Shown here one piece after another: positions 15,374 to 21,638 of a stretch of DNA of 21,638 nucleotides. The notes below the pieces were generated by a model. That model saw nothing but the letters and a program-made list of their open reading frames with translations. It made no database searches and was not told the DNA's origin. Position numbers and translations under genes: made by a program. This DNA comes from a virus. Within the stretch, counting starts at the first letter, position 1, and each line of letters begins with the position of its first letter. The stretch spans positions 1 through 21,638 of IMG/VR virus record IMGVR_UViG_3300022602_000477; one strand, given 5' to 3'.

Positions 15374-17028
15374 GAATTCTCCTGATTTTTAGTAAATGTA
15401 TCAGTGGTTGTTGTATAGGTTTTCCAAGCATCTGGTACAGGAATAGCGGTAGCCGCTTCCCTATCAGTGGCATCAGGTTTGAACATTGTAGCATCTAAAT
15501 TTTCATGATGCGGGTATGGTTCTGTTGTTGGTATACGAGCTAATATACTTGTTAGTGTTACTCCGTCTGTTTCTGTTGGATTATCAATAGTTGGTAACGG
15601 ATCGGGAGCTGTGGCCGGACTAGCAGGGCCAGCAGAGTCAGCGATTCCTGAGTTAAAATTAATATTGCCGCCGTCAATGGCCGTATTGGCCGCCTTAATA
15701 GTAAAATCTCCTGAGCTGGATACAACGCTTGCTCCGCTTACTTTTAAATTTAATGCGCCACCTGTAGTAATATTAGTTGCGTCTCCAGTTGTTAAATCAA
15801 ATGTACTTTCGTAAGATTCTGCAACAGCACCTGAAACAGTTTCATCTTGAGTGCCATCTACTTTTATAGCAACATTCCCGTTGACAATGGTAATTTTATC
15901 ACCACCTACTTCAGTTTGATGACGTTCAGCAACTTTAAGATTGAAATTTCTGCCTGCTTCCATATTAATATCACGGTCAGCATAAAAATTAATATCATTT
16001 TGTGTACGTACACTAATACTGTCTTGTGCATAGATATCTATTTTACCATCACTAGTTAATTCTATCCAAGCGGTTCCACGACTGTTAGTGATATAAATTA
16101 AATCTTCACTATTATGTAATAATATTTCATGTCCTGTGCGGGTGCGAATTCTAAATAATTCATTGTGAGGGCGAGTATTATCGCCACTAGTATCACCATT
16201 TTCTACACTGGCATACACCGGAGGACCGTCTGTAGGAGCAGTCATGCGCAAGAACTTATCATCGCCATCGTCCATAACAAAAGTTGTGCCACCAAGACGA
16301 CTAACAGGATAATTTGGAATTAAATGTTCTTTTTTACCTACGGGCCCTGTTTTTCCGTTCTTGTCTAGCGGTCCTGGAGTACTGATACCAAAAACCATAC
16401 TAGGACTTTCACGTCTGGCACTACTAGTTGTAATACCTCTAATATCATCAAATATTAAACCTTGTGCGGCTAATATTTTAGCTAGAGGATGTTCGGGTTT
16501 TAATACTCTAGTGGCATCTGTTCTTGTTTCGTTATCATCTATCTTTTTATTATATTCTGCTACAGGAACACGACCATAGTTACCAGCATTATCGGGGTCC
16601 ACATCTTCAACTACTCGTTGTGTGGCCGCGATACCTGGCATCATAAAATTCATATTTTCAGCTTCACTACCTACACAACCGATCCAGTAACCACGCTTAG
16701 GATCGCCGTCAATGAAGATAATCATTACATAAGATCCTACATCCGGTGGAACCATCCACATACCATAACTTTTTTGTGTGTTATTATAGTCGTCAATTTG
16801 TCCTAGATAAGAACTACTAGTAACTCCCCAAAAGGGACTCATATATTTTACCTGATGTAGTTGTCCTTCTGCGCCCGACGTAGCTCCGCTGGGCCTAAAA
16901 ATTTCAACTTCTAATATGCCCATATAGGTAGGATCAATATTACTAATAACTTTAGCAATAAACGGACCTGGTTTAGGATCGGGTTGACTATTACTTGTAT
17001 AGTCTAATTGATTATCTTTTAAAGCCAT
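15370..17028 (-). CDS. 5: Baseplate hub spike protein, gp5-type (OB fold plus beta-helix), no lysozyme domain seen
   Basis: With the start used here the product has 552 residues. Residues about 18-120 look like the OB domain (PGPFIAKVISNIDPTYMGIL, then VGSYVMIIFIDGDPKRGYWIG). Residues about 292-460 form the needle, with short alternating strands such as GHEILLHNSEDLIYI, IDIYAQDSISVRT and NINFNSG, as in VgrG-like beta-helices. A proline-rich linker and a C-terminal EPYPHHENLD motif follow. The spike pierces the outer membrane at contraction. T4 gp5 has a lysozyme domain between OB and needle; here that stretch (about 125-290) shows no T4-lysozyme catalytic pattern. The start is ATG at 17028, overlapping the hub stop as TAATG, with AGAAGG 6 bases upstream; a TTG at 17046 adds six residues but has less support. 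Confidence 0.88.
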   Translation of the reverse strand: MALKDNQLDYTSNSQPDPKPGPFIAKVISNIDPTYMGILEVEIFRPSGATSGAEGQLHQVKYMSPFWGVTSSSYLGQIDDYNNTQKSYGMWMVPPDVGSYVMIIFIDGDPKRGYWIGCVGSEAENMNFMMPGIAATQRVVEDVDPDNAGNYGRVPVAEYNKKIDDNETRTDATRVLKPEHPLAKILAAQGLIFDDIRGITTSSARRESPSMVFGISTPGPLDKNGKTGPVGKKEHLIPNYPVSRLGGTTFVMDDGDDKFLRMTAPTDGPPVYASVENGDTSGDNTRPHNELFRIRTRTGHEILLHNSEDLIYITNSRGTAWIELTSDGKIDIYAQDSISVRTQNDINFYADRDINMEAGRNFNLKVAERHQTEVGGDKITIVNGNVAIKVDGTQDETVSGAVAESYESTFDLTTGDATNITTGGALNLKVSGASVVSSSGDFTIKAANTAIDGGNINFNSGIADSAGPASPATAPDPLPTIDNPTETDGVTLTSILARIPTTEPYPHHENLDATMFKPDATDREAATAIPVPDAWKTYTTTTDTFTKNQENS

Positions 17029-19442
17029 TAGGTTCCTTCTCCCCAACCATCGTTAGGTATATTTTTTGCGCCTTCTTCTGGCGATAGTTGAACAGAAACA
17101 TTTCCTATCGCATCTTTAATTATTTTAGATCCGTCTGCCAATAGCTGTGTACTGGATCCATCTAAGAATTTTGTTATAGCGGCTTCGGCCGCTTTAATTG
17201 GAGAAGATTCGGTTGGTTTTATTTCTGGCATAGATGATTCATACATAGGTCTTCGATTACCCACTAATGTCTGTGTAAAATCTCCGCCTTTGAAAGTGCT
17301 TGTAACATTTGTAACTCTGTATAACCCACTAAATTGCATAACTGGAACACTTTGACTCTTAGATCCAAAATCATATAATCCGGTAGTTTGATTTATATCT
17401 ATAGGAGTTCTAAAATTAACCATAACATCGACTTCGCCATTCTGATAGCTAACACTTCCGTCTAGATTTAAATTATAATATTTTGTAGGCTGCGCCGTGT
17501 AATTTCCCATGCCGCTTTGTGCTATCCAATAAGGATCACCTAAAATTTCTAAAGTAAGATCAGTCATGTCGGCACCGTGTGTAAGAGAATCGTGAAAAGC
17601 TCTAGCGGCTCGAATGTCTCTTGTTTCGACACCCCCGCCACCTAGTTTATCTGTACCGGCAAGCGTCTTAACGAATCTTACGATAGTATTACCAACACCC
17701 GGTGAACCGTCTGGTAGTTTTCCTGTGCCTGCTTGTTGAATAGCCGGATCTGGTTTACGATCGTCTGCTTGTCCAGTATCTTGAGCCTGTTTACTATCTT
17801 GACTTAGATTACCGCCATCTGGAGGAAGTGCTTTGAAGAAATTACTTTCATAGTGAATTTTAAAACTTTTTACACTGACATTTTTTCCAGTAAAGATATA
17901 ATCGTACTGCTTTATTGCTTGAAGTTTTAATCCTTCATAAGGAGGTTTTGTATTGACTGGTAAAGTTCCTGAACTAATATGTGCGCTATAGTCTATTACT
18001 CTATAAACTAATAATCTAGGTTTCATTCCGGTAACTTTACTAGTTGGTCCTGTGTAATATACTTGAGGATCTACTCTAAACCAACCTCTATAACCTTCTG
18101 TAGTAATATTAGCCGAATCAAATGCCGACACAACAAAATTACTGTTGAGCACAACTTGATTTATAGCATTAATAATATCAGTATCTTGTCTAAATTTAAA
18201 ATCACTTTCGTTTGGATTAACTGGATTTTGTGATCTGTCATTAATTTTTGTATCTGGATTGTAAACAACGTTGTCTTTGCCTACAGGAGTAGATCCTCTG
18301 CGTTTTTCATCAAAGCCCATCCGACTATTTCCAATAGTATTTACTGTAGCCGCGTCTTGTATTAATTGTCCGCTAGTTGTATCTCTTCCTAACCCTAGTT
18401 TTTTATAAAGTTGTGTAGCTAACACATCGCTAGAATCTACTGTAGCTTCTATAGCTGTTTCAATTTCTGAAATTGTTTGAGAATTAATTCCTGAAGAACT
18501 GATGTCTTTAGGAAATATAATTACTATCTCATCAGCTTTTTCTATTCCATTGGCACGTTGAATATCTTTCAACTTAGTGTTCAACGAAACTTGTAGACTT
18601 TTTGATCCGCTTTGGAGCATTTCTCTGACACTTGTACCTTTGGCGGCCATATCGCTTTTAAATTTTGAATGAACATCTGCTAACGCTTCTTGATTAACCG
18701 GAACTCCCTTTACTTTGTAGACCGCGCCTTGCTGATCTACTGTCATATCTATATCTGAAATTTTAAAAGGAATATATCTGTTAGTGCTAGGAATACTGAG
18801 TATGTGTCCTGTCTCAGTATTACCTCTAAATTCTATTGCCATGATAAATGGCGTACATGATCTCCAACTAACAGGTTTGCCGTCTTTAGATAAGGAATTA
18901 GCCAGATGCTGGATCGCTAGCAATAACATTCCCATACTGTAAGGTTCATAAACTGTAAATTCAATGTCAGTTACGTTAGTATTATGCCCAGCTTCATATC
19001 CTATTTGTTGCTGTAGTACAATATTGTCTACGTAAAAATCAAATTGTCCGTATGGAGTGTTTGCTCTGTTGTTAGGATCAGCATTACCGCTCTTAAATAA
19101 CAAAGGAAATTTTTGTCCTGCTCGATAAGTAGTATCTGGGTTGTGATAAAAATCGTCTGGTAATATACCTACACTGATATTATAAGTGTAACTAGCATAA
19201 TCAAATAAAGGATTAGGTAATGGTAATGGAATGTTTGCTGTTGGAGCGACTACTCGCGAAACTGTATTAAGGATTCCGCCAATACCATCTGTTATAGCAG
19301 TTAGGCCGCTGGCAAGTCCTCCAGTTATAGCACTAATAGATGGCAGGCCACCAGCGATAGTATTTTCAACTTTTGTAATTGCTGAACCTATACTATTTTC
19401 TACATTAGATACTATTGCTCCTGCGTCATCAAACAAACCCAT
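17028..19442 (-). CDS. Baseplate hub protein, probable gp27 counterpart
   Basis: The product has 804 residues. It sits between gp53 and the spike gene, where a gp27-like adaptor would be expected. Residues 1-65 are hydrophobic and glycine-rich (GGLASGLTAITDGIGGIL). A conserved-looking block follows from 77 (NPLFDYASYTYNISVGILP), then DFYVDN and a YEPYSMGMLLLAIQ helix near 165-180. The C-terminal part has LEILGDPYWIAQSGMGNY (about 630-648) and FSGLYRVTNVTSTFKGGDF (about 704-722), a strand pattern seen at the end of gpD/gp27-type hub proteins. In T4, gp27 trimers join the gp5 spike to gp48/gp54 and the tube; gp27 has about 390 residues, so this protein is twice as long. A charged, low-complexity stretch (545-590) looks like a linker. 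ATG at 19442 has AGGA 7 bases upstream. The gene lies 1 base after gp53 and overlaps the spike gene by one base. Confidence 0.7.
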   Translation of the reverse strand: MGLFDDAGAIVSNVENSIGSAITKVENTIAGGLPSISAITGGLASGLTAITDGIGGILNTVSRVVAPTANIPLPLPNPLFDYASYTYNISVGILPDDFYHNPDTTYRAGQKFPLLFKSGNADPNNRANTPYGQFDFYVDNIVLQQQIGYEAGHNTNVTDIEFTVYEPYSMGMLLLAIQHLANSLSKDGKPVSWRSCTPFIMAIEFRGNTETGHILSIPSTNRYIPFKISDIDMTVDQQGAVYKVKGVPVNQEALADVHSKFKSDMAAKGTSVREMLQSGSKSLQVSLNTKLKDIQRANGIEKADEIVIIFPKDISSSGINSQTISEIETAIEATVDSSDVLATQLYKKLGLGRDTTSGQLIQDAATVNTIGNSRMGFDEKRRGSTPVGKDNVVYNPDTKINDRSQNPVNPNESDFKFRQDTDIINAINQVVLNSNFVVSAFDSANITTEGYRGWFRVDPQVYYTGPTSKVTGMKPRLLVYRVIDYSAHISSGTLPVNTKPPYEGLKLQAIKQYDYIFTGKNVSVKSFKIHYESNFFKALPPDGGNLSQDSKQAQDTGQADDRKPDPAIQQAGTGKLPDGSPGVGNTIVRFVKTLAGTDKLGGGGVETRDIRAARAFHDSLTHGADMTDLTLEILGDPYWIAQSGMGNYTAQPTKYYNLNLDGSVSYQNGEVDVMVNFRTPIDINQTTGLYDFGSKSQSVPVMQFSGLYRVTNVTSTFKGGDFTQTLVGNRRPMYESSMPEIKPTESSPIKAAEAAITKFLDGSSTQLLADGSKIIKDAIGNVSVQLSPEEGAKNIPNDGWGEGT
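17033..17040 (-). promoter_or_regulatory. Ribosome binding site fixing the gp5-type start
   Basis: The minus strand reads AGAAGGAA and then CCTA before the ATG at 17028. This strong Shine-Dalgarno site sits inside the last codons of the hub gene. It supports the TAATG-coupled ATG over the upstream in-frame TTG at 17046, which would place the binding site inside the coding region. Confidence 0.75.
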
Positions 19443-19443
19443 C

Positions 19444-19746
19444 TTATAATCCTAATACTGATTTTAATTTACTATTTTTTGGAATGTAAATTTGAACACC
19501 TGGCACAAAGTCTAGGATAGGATCTTGTATAACATCCATATTGCGTTGAGTAAATACCCACCATAGATTAACATCACCGTATAGGTCAAAGGCCAACAAG
19601 TCTGGACGATATGTATACTGAGGTTGTATAGTATACAAGAAGTCATCGTTCTCGGCAGGAACTGGTCTTATTTTAAAAGTATCTAAATAATTTTGTCTAG
19701 TCTGGGTAACATACCAAGGACTAGTAGATTTGTAAACGGCTGCCAT
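19444..19746 (-). CDS. 53: Baseplate wedge protein gp53 (LysM-like)
   Basis: The product has 100 residues, about half of T4 gp53 (196), which suits the short form with the core fold only. The family motif is plain: YRPDLLAFDLYGDVNLWWVF at 46-65, then QRNMDVIQDPILDFVPGVQIYIP at 67-89. This is a LysM-like fold that in wedges binds gp6 and gp25 and helps hold the wedge to the hub. The ATG is 2 bases after the gp48 stop, and the stop is 1 base before the hub ATG. No strong Shine-Dalgarno site is visible (GGAT about 12 bases upstream), so translation probably relies on coupling to gp48. Confidence 0.92.
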   Translation of the reverse strand: MAAVYKSTSPWYVTQTRQNYLDTFKIRPVPAENDDFLYTIQPQYTYRPDLLAFDLYGDVNLWWVFTQRNMDVIQDPILDFVPGVQIYIPKNSKLKSVLGL

Positions 19747-19748
19747 AA

Positions 19749-20753
19749 TTAGATGTATCCAAAACTATTATTAAGATATCCGCCTTGAACAAATCTATCA
19801 AGACTAAAGTTCTTGGCGCTGTTTCTACTGTACATTGGCATCAACTTAACAGTAAATTCACTTTTAGTTGGCACATGACTAACACCACCACTGGTTGTTC
19901 CGCCTACTCCAAATGATCCTAAAACTCCAGCTACATTACCTATGCCAGATGCTAAGTTACTTACCGTACCTGCGATGTCGCCAATGCCAGGAACGATTCC
20001 GCCCAATGCTCCGCCCAAAGATCCTGCTAGTCCACCTATACCCGAAGCTATTCCTTGAACATCTCCGGCAGCACTTCCGACTACATTAACTCCTATGTAA
20101 TCACAATCTTTATTAAGAGTTGTTGAAAAACTTGTAACAACTACGGGCACATTTTTAAACACATAGTTGCCGTAACCATTTAAGAACACAATAGGAGGAG
20201 GATTGCCTGCCTTTGGATCAGATCCTGTGAACATTTTGGTTAAGGAACGTAAATAATGAACCGCCGCAATCCAATACAATCCTTGTGTAGCATCTTCAAC
20301 GTTCATAGGAGCAGTAATTGTAATCTCTCCTGGATCACTATGTTGAAAAGCGTGGAATGAATAGTTGGAATGTACGGTGTTTAACTTTGAATAGGTAGCC
20401 GTTGAAGTTATGTTTATACTAGGTGTATATGGAAATATCAATCCCCCAGCATCCTTCAAAGGCTTTAGAACTGGACTGGTTTGGAAACTAGTCCAATTAG
20501 CCATACTTAATCTTACACGCCAGTCATTAGCATTGGCATCGCCACCAAAACTAGCTACAGCACTAACAATGTCCCCAACTGCTTCACCGGCAGCTGGTAA
20601 ATCGATTGCCCTTAGCGCACTGGCCAATCCTCCTGGGCTGTTAAAACCTGTGGAAACAGCGCCAGCAAGATTGCTAATCGTGTTTACAGCACTGGTACCA
20701 GCACCAATTAAATTTTGCGAAGCTGTTAGCGTTTGTGACAAGTCGAATGACAT
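19749..20753 (-). CDS. 48: Baseplate tail-tube cap protein gp48 (gp54-related)
   Basis: The product has 334 residues, against 364 for T4 gp48 and 320 for gp54. Family-like features are ANDWRVRLSMANW (about 75-87), a GLIFPYTPSI block (104-113), a helix with LYWIAAVHYLRSLTKMF (159-175), VPVVVTSFSTTLNKDCDYIGV (202-222) and a final VPTKSEFTVKLMPMYSR (294-310). Such proteins cap the hub and start tube polymerisation; with only one present, it may cover both gp48 and gp54. A glycine-rich hydrophobic insert occupies about 226-291, between two conserved blocks, and the first 70 residues are similarly rich in G, A, S and L. The ATG at 20753 has AGAGG about 6 bases upstream. It is the first gene of the minus-strand operon. 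Confidence 0.85.
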   Translation of the reverse strand: MSFDLSQTLTASQNLIGAGTSAVNTISNLAGAVSTGFNSPGGLASALRAIDLPAAGEAVGDIVSAVASFGGDANANDWRVRLSMANWTSFQTSPVLKPLKDAGGLIFPYTPSINITSTATYSKLNTVHSNYSFHAFQHSDPGEITITAPMNVEDATQGLYWIAAVHYLRSLTKMFTGSDPKAGNPPPIVFLNGYGNYVFKNVPVVVTSFSTTLNKDCDYIGVNVVGSAAGDVQGIASGIGGLAGSLGGALGGIVPGIGDIAGTVSNLASGIGNVAGVLGSFGVGGTTSGGVSHVPTKSEFTVKLMPMYSRNSAKNFSLDRFVQGGYLNNSFGYI

Positions 20754-20784
20754 ATAATACCTCTTTTGGTATAATATTTAGTTG

Positions 20785-20796
20785 ACTTTATAAAGT
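20785..20796. promoter_or_regulatory. 12-base perfect palindrome ACTTTATAAAGT
   Basis: ACTTTATAAAGT equals its own reverse complement and lies between the -35 and -10 boxes of the sigma gene promoter. It is a plausible operator for a dimeric regulator. AT-rich palindromes of this size do arise by chance. Confidence 0.35.
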
Positions 20797-20807
20797 GCGT
20801 AGTTTAT
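20795..20807 (-). promoter_or_regulatory. Shared 13-base element ATAAACTACGCAC, copy 2 (upstream of gp48)
   Basis: The minus strand reads TATAAACTACGCAC (with its leading T at 20808), matching the gp6 copy exactly over 13 bases and ending 41 bases before the gp48 ATG. It overlaps the -10 box of the opposing sigma70-type promoter. TATAAAC differs from the T4 late box TATAAAT in the last base. It is proposed as the late promoter of the structural operon. Confidence 0.5.
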
Positions 20808-20818
20808 AATTAACTATT

Positions 20819-20824
20819 AGAGGA
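20819..20824 (+). promoter_or_regulatory. Ribosome binding site of the late sigma gene
   Basis: AGAGGA lies 9 bases upstream of the ATG at 20834 and supports that start. The predicted transcript start falls only about 2 bases before it, so the leader is very short. Confidence 0.65.
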
Positions 20825-20833
20825 CTCTTAAGG

Positions 20834-21638
20834 ATGACAGCAAAAGTAAATTACTTAAACAACAAAGACATGTTAGCGGAAATACACAAATCCAAAAGCA
20901 GTTATTGTGTGTTTACGCAACCAGAATATCACCAATATGACATTATACTACCTAGCGTAGACAAAATAAACATCCGCAGTATAGCCGAAGCCAAGCGAAA
21001 CAGGGCTAAAAGACAAGGTGATCAAGAATATGCCAGACGCAAGGCCCTTGGCGAAAAAGTCAAACAAGCAGACTGTGAAGTCGATTATAAAAAAATTGCT
21101 AAAACTGATGTGGTATTTAGAATTATGACATTTGATCATATTCCGTTAAATACCGTTCGGAAAAAGAATCCTAAAAGCCTTGCTGACCATAGAGACAAAG
21201 TAAACTTTCCACCATTCCAACATTGGAAATTCAACGACCAAGATGAGCTTGTTTGTGTAGGAAAAAGTCACTGGAAGGGTGATTTGATTAAAGGCAAGTT
21301 CGATAAAGATGCGGGCCAAATAACTAACACCTTAGCCCGTATGATGTTAAAATTGTGTGAGAGATACGCTACTCGCGGCAACGTGCGTGGCTATACTTAT
21401 AACGATGAAATGAAAGGTCAGGCTATACTACAGTTAACACAGATTGGATTACAATTTGACGAAAGCAAATCGGACAATCCATTTGCTTATTTTACTGCGG
21501 CTGTGACCAATAGTTTTGTTCGTGTTATTAATATTGAAAAACGCAATCAAAACATACGTGATGATATCTTAGAAATTAACGGTATGAATCCAAGTTATAG
21601 CCGTACTGGTGCCGGCGAACATGCGGCGGCCATGAAAA
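20834..21638 (+). CDS. 55: Late-transcription RNA polymerase sigma factor gp55, 3' end outside the window
   Basis: At least 268 residues are encoded; the frame is open at the right edge. Residues about 143-245 are the gp55 core: SHWKGDL, then RYATRGNVRGYTYNDEM (179-193), QIGLQFDESKSDNPFAYFTA (203-222) and NIEKRNQNIRDD (233-244), corresponding to sigma region 2, which binds polymerase and the -10 element. Gp55 recognises TATAAATA-type late promoters in concert with the gp45 clamp and gp33. T4 gp55 has 185 residues in all; here about 140 residues precede the core, with a basic stretch EAKRNRAKRQGDQEYARRK (52-70) and a block FRIMTFDHIPLNTVRKKNP (95-113). The clamp-binding C-terminal tail would lie outside the window. 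It faces away from the late operon and has its own sigma70-type promoter. Confidence 0.92.
   Translation, partial: MTAKVNYLNNKDMLAEIHKSKSSYCVFTQPEYHQYDIILPSVDKINIRSIAEAKRNRAKRQGDQEYARRKALGEKVKQADCEVDYKKIAKTDVVFRIMTFDHIPLNTVRKKNPKSLADHRDKVNFPPFQHWKFNDQDELVCVGKSHWKGDLIKGKFDKDAGQITNTLARMMLKLCERYATRGNVRGYTYNDEMKGQAILQLTQIGLQFDESKSDNPFAYFTAAVTNSFVRVINIEKRNQNIRDDILEINGMNPSYSRTGAGEHAAAMK

Larger units (their letters stand above)
20782..20810 (+). promoter_or_regulatory. Sigma70-type promoter for the late sigma gene
   Basis: TTGACT (20782-20787) and TATAAT (20805-20810) are separated by 17 bases: one mismatch in the -35 box, a perfect -10 box and optimal spacing. Transcription should start near 20817, leaving a leader of about 16 bases before the ATG at 20834. 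This would place the gene under the unmodified host polymerase, as early or middle genes often are. Confidence 0.75.
20754..20833. promoter_or_regulatory. Divergent control region between the late structural operon and the late sigma gene
   Basis: These 80 bases hold start signals for both directions. Leftwards they carry an AAGAGG ribosome site for gp48 and a copy of the shared 13-base element. Rightwards they carry a TTGACT-17-TATAAT promoter and an AGAGGA ribosome site for the sigma gene. A 12-base perfect palindrome lies between the -35 and -10 boxes. No hairpin terminator was seen. Confidence 0.75.

Noticed and set aside
20410-20757. Plus-strand open frame opposite the start of gp48
   Set aside because: It is entirely antisense to conserved gp48 sequence and has no upstream ribosome site.
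20770-20775. A second TATAAT on the plus strand upstream of the sigma gene
   Set aside because: No -35 box at suitable spacing (the bases there read GACATA, inside the gp48 start), and the TTGACT-17-TATAAT pair downstream is much better.
20948-21139. Minus-strand open frame within the sigma gene
   Set aside because: It is a shadow of the gp55-type coding sequence.
1-21638. tRNA genes, CRISPR arrays, insertion sequences, inteins, homing endonucleases and hairpin terminators
   Set aside because: None was recognised on either strand by reading; coding density leaves only two short gaps.

Overview
The window is part of the late structural region of a T4-like contractile-tailed phage (a myovirus), probably aquatic. 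Seven genes are recognisable. Six lie head to tail on the minus strand and keep the T4 baseplate order: gp48-like tube cap, gp53, a gp27-position hub protein, gp5-type spike, gp25 and gp6. They are followed by a giant open frame in the slot that T4 gives to gp7. The seventh gene, on the plus strand at the right edge, is a gp55-type late sigma factor. The DNA is AT-rich. Gene order, the sigma-factor signature motifs and the make-up of the giant protein resemble marine T4-like viruses such as cyanophages and pelagiphages. The host cannot be named from this sequence, and no tRNA, integrase, host metabolic gene or CRISPR array was seen.

Layout. Positions 1-11437 (minus) are one uninterrupted frame of at least 3,812 codons that runs off the left edge. 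Positions 11430-14894 are gp6, 14942-15373 gp25, 15370-17028 the gp5-type spike, 17028-19442 the hub protein, 19444-19746 gp53 and 19749-20753 gp48. Positions 20754-20833 are a divergent control region. From 20834 to the right edge is the late sigma factor on the plus strand, also incomplete. Coding is very tight: most neighbours overlap or sit 1-2 bases apart. Only two non-coding gaps exceed 5 bases, 14895-14941 and 20754-20833, so no stretch of 300 bases lacks a gene.

How the parts work together. The minus-strand genes supply the central baseplate hub and spike (hub protein, gp5), the cap that starts the tail tube (gp48), and the wedge (gp53, gp25, gp6 and the giant protein). The sigma factor should direct host RNA polymerase to late promoters, including those of this operon. 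The 80-base gap between them holds a near-consensus sigma70-type promoter reading towards the sigma gene. On the opposite strand and overlapping it is an element (ATAAACTACGCAC) that recurs exactly in the only other gap, upstream of gp6. I read this element as a candidate late promoter, which would give a simple early-to-late switch with negative feedback.

The most unusual object is the giant protein. It is a mosaic of a conserved N-terminal region, a cupredoxin-like segment, three carbohydrate-binding-like repeats, a probable seven-bladed FG-GAP propeller with other modules inserted between its blades, and nine GxGY beta repeats.
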